Under the pieces are notes generated by a model that saw only the letters and a program-made list of their open reading frames with translations, had not been told where the DNA came from and ran no database searches. This document shows positions 24,101 through 32,502 of a stretch of DNA of 32,788 nt, piece by piece (the first letter of the stretch is position 1; the number at the start of each line of letters is the position of its first letter). Origin of the DNA: Catenulispora sp. GP43 (GTDB lineage Bacteria; Actinomycetota; Actinomycetes; Streptomycetales; Catenulisporaceae). Position numbers and translations under genes: made by a program. The stretch covers positions 1-32,788 of the forward strand of contig NZ_JBGCCT010000050.1 in the NCBI RefSeq assembly GCF_041260665.1. Direction: 5' to 3'.

Positions 24101-25623
24101 GGCCCCGCCGCCGTCGCCGCCGTGTCGATGCCGACGCTGTAGCCCGGGTGCTCCACGGCGACCGGCACGCCGAATTCGTCGCGATGGATGGCGACGCGGT
24201 TGCCGTTGCGGTCCGATATCGCCGTCAGATCGCGGATCTCGCCGAGGTCACCGCGGTGGTGCACGGTTGCGAAGTGCCTGGTGTGGCCGGTCCACGGATC
24301 GGTGATGCGGATCTCGTCGGTCGCGCGGTCCCAGGACAGCGGCCACCTGGCCCCGCGCTCCGCCACGACCTGCTCGCCGGCGGCCGGTATCGGGTAGTCG
24401 AGGCGCTGGGCGTCGTCGCCGGCGAAGTGGATCCCGGCCTCGTTGATCGATATGCGCTGGTCCAGCGTGCTCGACCATCCCGGGCCGAACAGGTGGCCGG
24501 TGGTGTAGCCGGAACAGTAGGCACGGCGCAGCACCACGGGCAGCACGCCGGGCAGCTTCAGGTCGGTCTCGTCGGTGAGCATCCACCCTGAGACCACATC
24601 GATGGGGTCGTCCTTGCACACCGAGGGGCCGTTGCCCTCGGCGGTGCGCGCTTCGGCTCCGACCGTGTCCTCAGCGCCTTCCTCGGCCTCCCTGCCGAGC
24701 TTGCCCATCACCTTGCCGCCGAGCGAGCCGAGGGCCTTGCCGCCGAGGAACGTCAGGCCGAGCATGCCGGCGCCCATGAGGGCGTCGCCCCAGTGGCCTT
24801 GCATGGCGTCGCCGGCGATCTGCATGCCGGTGCCGACCAGGGCGATGATGTTGTCGGCTTCGGCAAGGGCGGCAGTGATGACGTCGACACCGGGGATCCA
24901 GGAGGTGGCCAGGGCCAGCACGTCCAGGAACGGTGCGAGGTCGTTGGCGATCTCGGCGATTTTGCCGCCCCACTCGGACAGGTCCTCGGCGACGTGGTCC
25001 CACCAGGACTTGTTGTGGATGCCATCGCCTTGGGCCTTACCGAGGGCACTCGCGCAGGTTTTGGCCGCGTTGATGCGGTCGTTGTAGGCGTCGTTGGCCT
25101 GCTTGGTCAGAGCGGCCATCTTGGCTTTGGCGTTGTTCAGGTTGGTCTGTGCGGTGTCATGCGCGGTTTGCGCATCGGTGACAGTCTTCTGATTCGGATT
25201 GGCGGCCTGGTTCTGCTGAGCTGTCTTCAAATCGGATGCCGCGTTGTTGGCGGTGCTGGTGGCTCGTTGCAGATCGGCGTGCGCGTCTTGGGCCTGGCGC
25301 AAGGCCGTGTCGGCTTTGGTCTGCGCGGCCTGAAGCTGCGGCGCATAGGCCGACAGCGCATCGGAAGCCTCGCTGTAGGACGTGTACAGCTTCTGCAACC
25401 GCCCCGGCAGCGGACCGTACTGGTTCTTGAACGCATCAGCGGTCTGACCTATCCACTGCATCGCAGCAGTGTCAGAACCGAACGAGTTCAGGCTGCGGTA
25501 AGCAGCTTCCACATCATGGGCGAAGTCCCCAAACTGCTTCGCCAAAGCTTGAACCGACTCCACCACACCAGGCGTCGGATCCCCATCCAACCCCAGAATG
25601 TCCCAACCAGACGGACGCACCAT
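21118..25623 (-). CDS. Full-length RHS/YD-repeat polymorphic toxin with WXG-like N-terminus (RHS-3)
   Basis: This encodes 1501 residues from ATG 25623, with GGGGAGGG about 9 bases upstream. Residues 1-295 are almost the same as RHS-2, with the W-I-G motif near 57, the Ala/Gln coiled coil and the hydrophobic helical region. A DUF6531-like part follows (DDPIDVVSGWMLTDETDLKL near 330), then YD repeats with clear divergence from RHS-2. The core (YYDPDTASYLTPDPLGL) is close to that of RHS-1, and DPLGL near residue 1370 marks the tip boundary. The tip is about 126 residues, with FNTGHAWRGEHAH, LNPDEVEQGIVTDAYGY and a last strand YRVTTYWLHK. The order of His residues, a DEVEQGI helix and a final V-T-x-Y strand recalls RelE/BECR-fold ribonucleases, but this is a weak inference. 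Partner gene: 20773-21102. Confidence 0.92.
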   Translation of the reverse strand: MVRPSGWDILGLDGDPTPGVVESVQALAKQFGDFAHDVEAAYRSLNSFGSDTAAMQWIGQTADAFKNQYGPLPGRLQKLYTSYSEASDALSAYAPQLQAAQTKADTALRQAQDAHADLQRATSTANNAASDLKTAQQNQAANPNQKTVTDAQTAHDTAQTNLNNAKAKMAALTKQANDAYNDRINAAKTCASALGKAQGDGIHNKSWWDHVAEDLSEWGGKIAEIANDLAPFLDVLALATSWIPGVDVITAALAEADNIIALVGTGMQIAGDAMQGHWGDALMGAGMLGLTFLGGKALGSLGGKVMGKLGREAEEGAEDTVGAEARTAEGNGPSVCKDDPIDVVSGWMLTDETDLKLPGVLPVVLRRAYCSGYTTGHLFGPGWSSTLDQRISINEAGIHFAGDDAQRLDYPIPAAGEQVVAERGARWPLSWDRATDEIRITDPWTGHTRHFATVHHRGDLGEIRDLTAISDRNGNRVAIHRDEFGVPVAVEHPGYSVGIDTAATAAGPRVIGIRLLDGTEHGIVVKQYRYDDRGRLTGVIDSSGIPYDYEWDDANRVIGWVDRVGYRYGYQYDEIGRVVRTSGDGGFMSGSFAYDDERRTTVHTSALGNTTTFRYSDYGHVVAETDPLGSTILTERDRFGRLLAHTDALGNRTTYERDERGDAVRVTGPDGSATEFAYNAFHQATTVRAADGAVWLRAYDERGNLVAVTDPAGAVTSYEVAGNGAPRALVNPLGAVTGFETDAAGLPLAVTDPLGAKTHAVRDAFGRAVAVRDPLGARFEYGWTVEGRRTWQLAPTGARDSWTYDAEGRLVEATDPIGGVTRFEPGPFGRIMARTGADGVRYEFAYDSDLRLVSVTNPAGSTWRYAYDAAGRLIGETDFTSRTLTYEHDAAGRLAARITGLGQRIVLEYDSCGRVTGRRTPDGDYSFAYDVVGRLTAARGPESALEYERDALGRVLVESVNGRAVHYDYDLSGRRVARATPAGAESVWSFDAAGRPAALMAGAGQLAFSFDASGRERERSVGAEAWLTREFDGVGRLTSQRLWNGDRPDAGAAPDDDVTALVFSRDWSWRADGVPLEVRDSHSGTRRFTSDPVGRVTAVSAGNWRESYAYDALGNLAAADTGSDGAGPDGFDIDRTLIRTAGRTSYEHDAAGRLVRTVRRTLDGRRRVWSYTWDAQDRLVETATPDGDTWRYRYDPLGRRTTKTRFSTADEPVEQVRFVWDGLRVAEQESIRHDGSVTALTWDYDPGTFRPAAQRSRSRASSDQAWSDEAFHAVVADLSGAPTELVGPDGRVAWRLTTSLFGRTVGTAADAGVECPLRFQGQYFDAETGLHYNLHRYYDPDTASYLTPDPLGLAPAPNDRAYVTNPLTYSDPLGLCGEEADAVADEAPKVGPYTEKGEGVNLKRTANVGDDTWQFNTGHAWRGEHAHSGDLNTTGLNPDEVEQGIVTDAYGYMKGGGTVPRAGGTPPFIDRPINVGGHDITYRVNQTPDGTYRVTTYWLHK
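24735..25623 (-). repeat. 889-bp repeat, 5' end of RHS-3 (direct copy of 9486-10374)
   Basis: This is the same length as, and colinear with, the 5' end of RHS-2, with no indel from the start codon to the LGGKA codons. Over the part shared with RHS-1 it carries some variants found in RHS-1 but not in RHS-2 (such as the codons around APFLD), which is a sign of past gene conversion among the three copies. Confidence 0.88.
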
Positions 25624-25756
25624 AAATGAAACCCTCCCCGTGTCACACCAGTTGAGCGCACAGCTATGACAACGTCCTGTCGTATCCGCGTGCGGCCCGG
25701 ACGGAGTCTACTCAGACGTACCGGTGCCCGGTGATCTCCCACTGGCTCCGCCGTCG

Positions 25757-25808
25757 CGCGAAAACACCCCCTGAGCTGTGGAATTCCAGCTCAGGGGGTG
25801 TTTTCGCG
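25757..25808 (-). terminator. Perfect 22-bp hairpin terminator of the multicopper oxidase gene
   Basis: The arm CGCGAAAACACCCCCTGAGCTG (25757-25778) is complementary along its whole length to 25787-25808, with an 8-base loop. It starts 6 bases after the oxidase stop codon and has a T run on either strand. It also insulates RHS-3, whose start lies 130 bases further on in the same direction. It belongs to the CCCCTGAGCTG hairpin family. Confidence 0.9.
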
Positions 25809-25814
25809 GCGACC

Positions 25815-28070
25815 TCAGCGCATGGGGGCGTAGGGCCGCATCATCTCGTTGTCCTCATGGTCGATGATGTGGCAGTGCCAGACGTAGCCCGGCCCCACGG
25901 TCGGGTCGAAGGGGAAACGGTTCTCTCCCGGTACGACGGCGCCGACCGGGGTGCCGGTGGGCGCCCAGCGGGCGATCACCCTGGTCACCTGTCCCGGCTG
26001 GACGTTGACCGTGTCCTTCCAGCCTGCTTCGTTCGGGTCCGGGGGGATGACCGGCCCGCTCAGGAAGGGGCCGAAGGCCAGGTTGCCGCCGAGGGCTCCG
26101 TCCGTGTTCGGTGTGAGGTAGTCGCGGGGCGAGCCGTAGCCGGGGATGATCGTGCCCGGCCCGTAGCTGACTTCGCCCAGTGTGCCGTCGCACTTCTGGC
26201 CCTCGAAGGTCCCGCCGGGGAACTCCTTGCCCCAGGCGGTGCGGTAGTCGCGGACCTTGAGGTCCTGCCGGCTGACGAGCTGGAACTGGACCAGATGGAT
26301 GTGGATCGGGTGCGCGAGCATCGAGGCGTTGAGGATCTCCCAGACCTCGGTGGCCCCCACCCGCGGCCGCTCGGTCAGCCACAGGCCTTGGCCGTATGCG
26401 TCGGGCTGCGAGCCTGAGACCGGGGTGCTGGTGCCGGAACGCAGGCCGGTGAAAGAACTGTTGTTGACCAGTGCGATGAGTGTTCCGCGACCGCCCGGCG
26501 GCGGGACGCACGGCAGCGTGACCTGCTCGCTGAGCAAGAGCTGGCGCTTGGCGTCCACCGGCAGACCCCGGACCACGCTTCCGCGTTCGGGGTCGGCGAG
26601 CCGGGCGATGGGCATCGGCCGGCCGGGGCCGCCGCGCAGCGGTTTGCAGTGCGCCGGGTTGTACGTGGTGTCCCGTCCCTTGAGCGGGAGACACACCTCG
26701 ATCCGCATGATCTGGCCGTCCAGGTTCGGGTCCGGCAGCACACCGCGCGGGTAGGAGTGGACCGCGTTGTTCGTCAGGATCAGCGAGCAGCCCTCGAGCC
26801 CGGAGAAGTCGATGATCAGGTCGGCACGCTCTGCCGGAGCGAGCACGAGCCGTTTCGCGTCCTGCCGGTGGGGCGCGTTCAGTTCCACCGGCCTGTCGAG
26901 CAGTCCGCCGTCGGTGCCGATCTGCCAGAACGGCACTGCGGACGGCGCGTAGTGGCGACCCGCGTTGGCCGCCTCCGTGAGGTTCATCGACAGATACCGG
27001 CCGTTGCATCCGTTCAGGACGCGGAAGCGATAGCGGCGCGGCTCGACGGCGAGCACCGGCCAGGTGCGGCCGTTGACGACCATTGCGTCGCCGAGGTACG
27101 CCGGGGTCCAGTACGGATGAGCGGCGGGGTTGGGCGGAGGTCCGACCAGGGCTTCCGCGGCGGGGTTCGAGCCGTCGGGGAAGAGCAGCTGGCCGTTGGT
27201 GTCGAACTGCCGGTCCTGGATCGCGATCTCGATCTCGTACGGGTCGGCGGGCAGCCGGAGCGGGTTGTCCGGAAGGCCTGTGTCGTATTCGTCGCGCACC
27301 AGGTAGAACGCGGCGAGGCCGGCGTACACGTTGAGCCCGGTGACGCCGAGGGCGTGATCGTGGAACCACAGCGTGCAGGAGGGCTGTTCGTTCGGGTACA
27401 GGTAGACGGCCTCGTTCGGCGCCGCCCAGCCGAACGTGGCGTAGCCGGGACCGCGCCGGCCGTCCGCGGTGAACCAGCCCTGCGGCCCACCGTCGGCGCC
27501 GGAGGGCACCTCGCCGCCGTGCAGGTGCGCGACGGCCGGGATCGGACCGCGGTACGGCGTGAAGGAACCCATCTGGTTCAGCGGGTCGGCCCAGTGGATC
27601 GTCTGGTCGACCGTGAGCAGCGGGGCCACTCGGGAACCGCAGTCGACACCCGGCAGCCGATTGACGTAGCGGACCGTGGTGGGCCGCCCCGCCAAAGCCT
27701 CGACGGTGAACCCCGGCCAACTCGCCGGCCGGTCCGCCACCTGATAGCCCCAGACCCAAGTGCCTTCCGAATACGCACTCGGATACATCGAGGGCGGGAG
27801 CACCTGCTGCGCGAACTCGACGAACGCGGTCGTCATCGAAGCGGCACGGACCCGCTGCCCACTGAAGGTGGCGAGGTCGGTGACGTATTTGGGGATGCTG
27901 GCCCCGGGCAATGGTGCCTGCGGCCGCAGCACCGACGCGGAAGCAGGCGCCGGGCTGATCAGAGTATCGAAGGCGGTCGCGGCAGCAACGCCGGCGCCTC
28001 CTGCGACGAGCAGCCCTCGACGGCTCAGCTGCGCTGGGATATACGGGCCACCGGAGATTTCATCCGACAT
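25815..28070 (-). CDS. Tat-exported CotA/bilirubin-oxidase-like multicopper oxidase
   Basis: This encodes 751 residues from ATG 28070, preceded by GAGGAAGG at 7 bases. A twin-arginine signal (LSRRGLLVAGGAGVAAATAF) lies near residue 15, so the protein is exported folded. All four copper motifs are present: HLHGG near 182, WFHDHALGVTGLNVYAGL near 236, HPIHIHLVQF near 586, and HCHIIDHEDNEMM near 730. The last carries the type-1 copper Cys and axial Met. The second motif is the form seen in spore-coat laccase CotA and bilirubin oxidase. Such enzymes oxidise phenols, bilirubin-like compounds or metal ions and reduce O2 to water outside the cell. The substrate cannot be set from sequence. No copper chaperone or regulator is next to it. 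Confidence 0.93.
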   Translation of the reverse strand: MSDEISGGPYIPAQLSRRGLLVAGGAGVAAATAFDTLISPAPASASVLRPQAPLPGASIPKYVTDLATFSGQRVRAASMTTAFVEFAQQVLPPSMYPSAYSEGTWVWGYQVADRPASWPGFTVEALAGRPTTVRYVNRLPGVDCGSRVAPLLTVDQTIHWADPLNQMGSFTPYRGPIPAVAHLHGGEVPSGADGGPQGWFTADGRRGPGYATFGWAAPNEAVYLYPNEQPSCTLWFHDHALGVTGLNVYAGLAAFYLVRDEYDTGLPDNPLRLPADPYEIEIAIQDRQFDTNGQLLFPDGSNPAAEALVGPPPNPAAHPYWTPAYLGDAMVVNGRTWPVLAVEPRRYRFRVLNGCNGRYLSMNLTEAANAGRHYAPSAVPFWQIGTDGGLLDRPVELNAPHRQDAKRLVLAPAERADLIIDFSGLEGCSLILTNNAVHSYPRGVLPDPNLDGQIMRIEVCLPLKGRDTTYNPAHCKPLRGGPGRPMPIARLADPERGSVVRGLPVDAKRQLLLSEQVTLPCVPPPGGRGTLIALVNNSSFTGLRSGTSTPVSGSQPDAYGQGLWLTERPRVGATEVWEILNASMLAHPIHIHLVQFQLVSRQDLKVRDYRTAWGKEFPGGTFEGQKCDGTLGEVSYGPGTIIPGYGSPRDYLTPNTDGALGGNLAFGPFLSGPVIPPDPNEAGWKDTVNVQPGQVTRVIARWAPTGTPVGAVVPGENRFPFDPTVGPGYVWHCHIIDHEDNEMMRPYAPMR

Positions 28071-28268
28071 GGCGGGCCTTCCTCGGACGTTCCGGCACCG
28101 CCCGCCGGCTATGCCGCAGCAGGCTTATACCGGCGACAACCCTTTTTTATGCGGACATTGACAGCGCGTAGCATATTGCGCACGGATACGTGTCTCCGGC
28201 ATCTCCGTGCGCGGCGTGGCGTCCGCGCTTTGTCGTGGCACGAGGGAGTCGGAACGACGTCCAGAAGT

Positions 28269-28300
28269 GCCCCTGAGCTGCGGAACCGCAGGCCAGGGGC
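28269..28300 (-). terminator. Hairpin terminator of the alpha/beta hydrolase gene
   Basis: GCCCCTGAGCTGCGG (28269-28283) pairs with CCGCAGGCCAGGGGC (28286-28300) with two mismatches. It begins 9 bases after the hydrolase stop codon. It is the fourth member of the CCCCTGAGCTG hairpin family in the window and has no T tract. Confidence 0.65.
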
Positions 28301-28308
28301 GGCTGGTG

Positions 28309-29361
28309 TCAGACAAGACGAGCGCGCAGCCATTCGGCCATCAGCGCGACGACCTCGGGCAGTTTGGACGCCGCGCAGTGGCCGGTGTCCGGGATGAGGT
28401 GCACCTCGGTGTCGCGGCGGCCTTCGAACACCAGCGTGTCCTCGCGGACCACGTGGACGTCGTCCGCGCCGTTGACGACGAGCATCGGGCAGTTCGCGTC
28501 CTGGGACAGCAGGTCGGTGCGGTCGAAGGGCTTGACCGCGGCCATGAGCTGCTCCAGGGTCGGGATCGCGTCGAAGCCGAAGGCGTTGCCGGCGATGTCG
28601 CGCATCCCGAACATCAGGTGCTCGAAGTTGGCGGGGGTGAACGACGCCACCATCGGCCCGCCGAGGTCGATCGCCGCGTCCACCACGCCGCGCAGCCCGG
28701 AGGACCCGGACAGGTTCGCGCCGAAGGAGAAGCCGGCGTGCGCGACGCGGCCGTCGCCCAGTTCGCGGGCCGCGGCGATGAGGCCGTCGATCACGTCCAG
28801 GGCGTGCCCGTCCAGCGGGGCCGCGGTCTCGCCGGTTCCCGGGTGGTCGAACGCCATGACCGCCACGTCCGCCGTCTGTACGAAGGCCACCGCCATCGCG
28901 TGCATGTCCACCTTCCAGGTGTCCAGGCCGCCGCTGAGGATGACGACCGGGCGCGCGGAGCGTTCGGCGGACGCGGACAGGATGTGGACCGGCACCGGGG
29001 TCGTGCCGCCGAGGTACGGGATGTCCAGGACGCGGCGTTCGAAGGCCACCGGGAACGTCGGCGCGGCCTTGGCGTACTGCTCGATCTGAAGCGTCATGGC
29101 CTGCCGCTTGGCCTCGTCGGCCAGTGTCGGGAACCTGGCCACGCCGAAGGCCAGGGCGGACAGGTAGTGCTCGCCGGCGTCGGCGTAGCGTGCGGCCAGG
29201 TCGGAGAACTCGCGGGTCCAGCCGCCGGGCTGGTCCGACCACACGTCGCCGACCCGGGACATCGCCTCGTCCAGATCGGCGGCGGGGAGGCCCTGGTTGA
29301 CGAACTGGGGGCGGCGCTCGCCGTAGAGGGCGGCGGCGTCCACCGGGAACTCGTAGCTCAT
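28309..29361 (-). CDS. FrsA-like alpha/beta hydrolase
   Basis: Start 29361 (MSYEFPVDAAALYGE) is chosen because AAGGA lies 6 bases upstream; an ATG eleven codons earlier has no ribosome binding site. The product has 350 residues. The N-terminal helical part of about 130 residues is followed by a hydrolase fold. It has an HPGTGET segment near 178, nucleophile Ser in GFSFG near 209, the likely acid Asp in NGADDVHV near 297 and His in DTGHCAAS near 326. This layout matches the FrsA/DUF1100 group of esterases and C-C bond hydrolases. No signal peptide is visible, so it is cytoplasmic. The substrate is unknown and the neighbours give no pathway. Confidence 0.85.
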   Translation of the reverse strand: MSYEFPVDAAALYGERRPQFVNQGLPAADLDEAMSRVGDVWSDQPGGWTREFSDLAARYADAGEHYLSALAFGVARFPTLADEAKRQAMTLQIEQYAKAAPTFPVAFERRVLDIPYLGGTTPVPVHILSASAERSARPVVILSGGLDTWKVDMHAMAVAFVQTADVAVMAFDHPGTGETAAPLDGHALDVIDGLIAAARELGDGRVAHAGFSFGANLSGSSGLRGVVDAAIDLGGPMVASFTPANFEHLMFGMRDIAGNAFGFDAIPTLEQLMAAVKPFDRTDLLSQDANCPMLVVNGADDVHVVREDTLVFEGRRDTEVHLIPDTGHCAASKLPEVVALMAEWLRARLV

Positions 29362-29496
29362 AAGGGTCCTTAGGTATGGATCGGCGCCAGCCATCGCGGC
29401 CGGCGCTCGTCACCCATGGTCGGCGCGGCGTATACCGACGCGGTCCTGACGAGATACCTGACGAATCCCCGTCGTGGTCGCCGAGTCAGTGACCGG

Positions 29497-32400
29497 TCAG
29501 CACCAGACCAGAGGCTGCTCGACGTCCCGGTCGATCCCCATCGCCGCGAAGTGGTCGGACGCCTCGGCCCGATGCGTCCGGGCGCTGCCGTGTTCGCCGA
29601 GGCCGTCCTCGGCGGCGGCCAGACCTTGCAGGGCCACAGCGACGCCGCTGCGGAGCTCCAGATCGGTCGCGCGGGTGAGAGCGTCCCGGTGGTCGCGTGC
29701 GGCCTCCGCGTACTCAGCACGATCACGCGCTGACGCCCCGAGCAGGTTCAGGATGCTCACGGCCACATAAGGGAAGATGGCGCCGCGAAGACATTCGCGG
29801 GCCCGTCCCGACCACTCGCGGGCCTCGCGGTGGGCACCGAGCATTTGGTGGATGCGAGCCAGGCGCGCCATGACGATCGGCCGGTGGACTTCGGCGCCCG
29901 TGTGCTCCACAAGCGCGTACGCCTCAATGAAATGGTCGCGCGCCGCCTCCCATCGCCCGAGCCCGACCTCGGCGTTGCCGATGTTGAGCAGGGCCAGGGG
30001 CTCCGAGTGCCAGCCGCCGATGCTCTTGTAGACCTCCAGCGCCTCGGTGGCTGTCGCCAGGCTTCCTGCGAAGTCGCCGACCGCCTCCTGGGCGGAGGCC
30101 AGATTCACCAGTGCGAGGGCTAGCGCCTCGCGTTTTTTGGACCCGGCGAGGAATTCGATCGCCTGCCGGTACTCCCGCATGGCCCGCGGGTAGTCCCCGA
30201 GTATCTTCGAGAAGAGGCCGAGCTTCGACAGGTAGAGCGCCTGATCCACGGGGTTTCCGCTCTGTTCTGCGAGACGCAGCGCTTCCTCCATCAGGAGGTG
30301 TCCGGCCCTGGTGCGTCCGACGGTGTAGTACGCGCCGGATACCAAGGAGGCCGCGTGGGCGACCAGGGCCGGGTCGCCGTCCCGTCGGACCAGGATGAGC
30401 ATGGATTCGCAGGCCACCGTCCACTTGGCGTGGTCGTGTCCGCGCTTCAGATGGTGGTTGGCTGCCATGTTGAACAGGGCCATGCCCTCCTGGCACAGAC
30501 CGTGTTCCCCGGCCATGACGGCGGCGGCCGTGATGTTCGCGTGGTCGCGCTCAAGCCACGCCGATGCCGCCTCGCCGTCTTCGAAGACCGGCCGCGGGCA
30601 TGCGGAGGGCTCGGAGGGCTCGGAGGGCTCGGAGGGCTCGGAGAGTCTGGAGACGATGAACTCACTGCCCGGGAACAGCAGATCGACGGCGGCCATGCCC
30701 CAGCGCAGGTAGTGGTCGGCCAGCCGCCACAGGGCGTCGGTGTCACGGTCCTCATCCGGCGACGGCAGTGATCGCGCGACGTCGCGGACCAGGTCGTGGA
30801 ACGCGTACCGGCCGGCGGCGTGCTGCTCCAGCAGGTTGACGTCCACCAGGAGTTCCAGGCACCGCTCGGCCCGCGCGACCGGTGAGCCGAACAGCGCCGC
30901 CGCGGACTCGGCGTCGAAGTCGTGGCCGGGGAACAGCCCGAGCAGGCGGAACGCTTCGCGGGCTTCGGGGTCCATCACCTCGTGGGAGAGACGGATACTC
31001 GCCGCCACGCTGCGCTGGCCGGCGGACAGCTCGCCCAGGCGCAGGGAGTCGCGGCTCAGCCGGTCGGCCAGGTAACGCACGTTCCACAGGGGCCGGTCGG
31101 CGAGGCGGCTGGCCGCGATGCGGAGCGCCAGCGGGAGTCCTCCGCATTGTTCGACCAGGGCCGACAGCGCCTCGGGGTCGTCGTCGGTCCGGTGCCGGCC
31201 GGCGATCCTGGCGACCAGCGACCTGCTGTCCTGTGCGCTCAGCGCGCCCAGCGGCACAACCCGGGCCCCGTCCACCCCGGCCAGGCGCACCCGGCTGGTG
31301 GCCAGCACCAGACAGCCCGGGGAGCCCGGGAGCAGCGGTCGTAGGTGCTCGGCGTCGGCGGCGTTGTCCAACAGGAGCAGGATCCTGAGGTTCGCGGTGG
31401 TGATCCGCCACAGTGCGGTGCGACCGGGAAGGTCGGTCGGGATGTCGGCGGCCGGAACGCCCAGGCCGCGCAGCAGTATCACCAACGCGCTGCTGGTATC
31501 GAGCCGCTCGCGGCCGGCGGTGAACGCGCCGAGGTCGAGGTAGAGCTGGCCGTCCGGGAAGCGCTCGGCCAGCCGGTGCGCGGCGTGCACGGCCAGCGTG
31601 GTCTTGCCGGAGCCGCCCATGCCCTCGATCAGGAAGATGCGCACGGCCGATTCGAAGCCGGGGTCCTCTATCAGCTCCTTGAGTTCGGCGGCACGCCCGG
31701 TGAAGTCGGGCAGGTCGTACGGAAGCGAGCACGGCGCCGGGCGGTGGGATCGGCCGACGGAGACATCCGGACCGCCTCGAAGGATGTCCTGATGAAGCGC
31801 CTGCAACTCCGGCCCGGGATCGACACCGAGCTCGTCTGCCAGTACGGCGCGGACGCGCTGATACTCCTCGAGCGCCTCGGCCTGTCGGCCGCCGCGGCAC
31901 AAGGCGGTCATCAGCTGGCCGCGCAGCCGCTCGCGCAGGGGGTGCTCACCGACCAGCTGCCGCAGCTCGCCGACCAGCTCGGACGATGCTCCCAGCTCCA
32001 GCCGCAAGGCCAGGAGATCCTCCACCGCGATGAGACGCTGCTCGGCCAAACCGGCGGCCCATGCGTCGAACGCCCTACCCTGGACCGGGATCGGGCCCCG
32101 CCACAGATCGACCGCTTCCCGCAGCAACTCCGCGGCTGCCGGCGTCCGAGCCGCCCGGGACCGGGCGAGCAGATCCACGAACCGCGCCGCATCCACGTTC
32201 GAGCCGGCCACCGCCAGCTGGTAGCCGGCCCCGACCGTCCGGAGCACACCGGCCCCGCCGGGGATCCGCCGGCGCAGATCGGCGACCATCTTCCGGATCT
32301 GGTGCACGGCCGTGGCGGGAGGGTCGTCATCCCAGACCGCGGCGACCAGGTCGGCCAACGACACGGCCCGTCCGGCCGCCACCGTCATCGCGACGACCAG

Positions 32401-32502
32401 CCGCTCCTGCATCGCCCCGCCGAGGGGGACCCGCTGCGCGCCCCACCGGCATTCGGTGGGTCCGAGTACTGCGATGGACAGGTCCGAGTCGCCAGGCCCC
32501 AT
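29497..32502 (-). CDS. AfsR/SARP-type regulator (winged helix, BTAD, NB-ARC, TPR)
   Basis: This encodes 1001 residues from ATG 32502 behind AGGGGG. Domain order is: an OmpR-type winged helix (1-95, ending in VGAGYQLAV), a bacterial transcriptional activation domain (100-245, with EEYQRVRAVLADELGVDPGP), an NB-ARC ATPase with P-loop GMGGSGKTT near 296 and Walker B ILLLLDNAAD, a winged-helix-like region, and C-terminal TPR-like helices from about 640. This is the architecture of AfsR-type activators, which gate DNA binding by nucleotide state and often control secondary metabolism. No biosynthetic cluster is visible here. A Ser-Glu-Pro run (SEPSEPSEPSEPS) near residue 625 is encoded by a 9-bp tandem repeat. 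Confidence 0.93.
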   Translation of the reverse strand: MGPGDSDLSIAVLGPTECRWGAQRVPLGGAMQERLVVAMTVAAGRAVSLADLVAAVWDDDPPATAVHQIRKMVADLRRRIPGGAGVLRTVGAGYQLAVAGSNVDAARFVDLLARSRAARTPAAAELLREAVDLWRGPIPVQGRAFDAWAAGLAEQRLIAVEDLLALRLELGASSELVGELRQLVGEHPLRERLRGQLMTALCRGGRQAEALEEYQRVRAVLADELGVDPGPELQALHQDILRGGPDVSVGRSHRPAPCSLPYDLPDFTGRAAELKELIEDPGFESAVRIFLIEGMGGSGKTTLAVHAAHRLAERFPDGQLYLDLGAFTAGRERLDTSSALVILLRGLGVPAADIPTDLPGRTALWRITTANLRILLLLDNAADAEHLRPLLPGSPGCLVLATSRVRLAGVDGARVVPLGALSAQDSRSLVARIAGRHRTDDDPEALSALVEQCGGLPLALRIAASRLADRPLWNVRYLADRLSRDSLRLGELSAGQRSVAASIRLSHEVMDPEAREAFRLLGLFPGHDFDAESAAALFGSPVARAERCLELLVDVNLLEQHAAGRYAFHDLVRDVARSLPSPDEDRDTDALWRLADHYLRWGMAAVDLLFPGSEFIVSRLSEPSEPSEPSEPSACPRPVFEDGEAASAWLERDHANITAAAVMAGEHGLCQEGMALFNMAANHHLKRGHDHAKWTVACESMLILVRRDGDPALVAHAASLVSGAYYTVGRTRAGHLLMEEALRLAEQSGNPVDQALYLSKLGLFSKILGDYPRAMREYRQAIEFLAGSKKREALALALVNLASAQEAVGDFAGSLATATEALEVYKSIGGWHSEPLALLNIGNAEVGLGRWEAARDHFIEAYALVEHTGAEVHRPIVMARLARIHQMLGAHREAREWSGRARECLRGAIFPYVAVSILNLLGASARDRAEYAEAARDHRDALTRATDLELRSGVAVALQGLAAAEDGLGEHGSARTHRAEASDHFAAMGIDRDVEQPLVWC
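30603..30647. repeat. 9-bp tandem repeat (CGGAGGGCT), four perfect units plus one partial
   Basis: Units start at 30603, 30612, 30621 and 30630, and a degraded unit follows. Within the AfsR-type gene it encodes a Ser-Glu-Pro linker between the ATPase part and the TPR part. The unit length keeps the frame, so gain or loss of units would only change linker length. Confidence 0.9.

Noticed and set aside
29362-29394. Earlier ATG for the alpha/beta hydrolase
   Set aside because: It has no ribosome binding site, whereas the ATG at 29361 has AAGGA at 6 bases.
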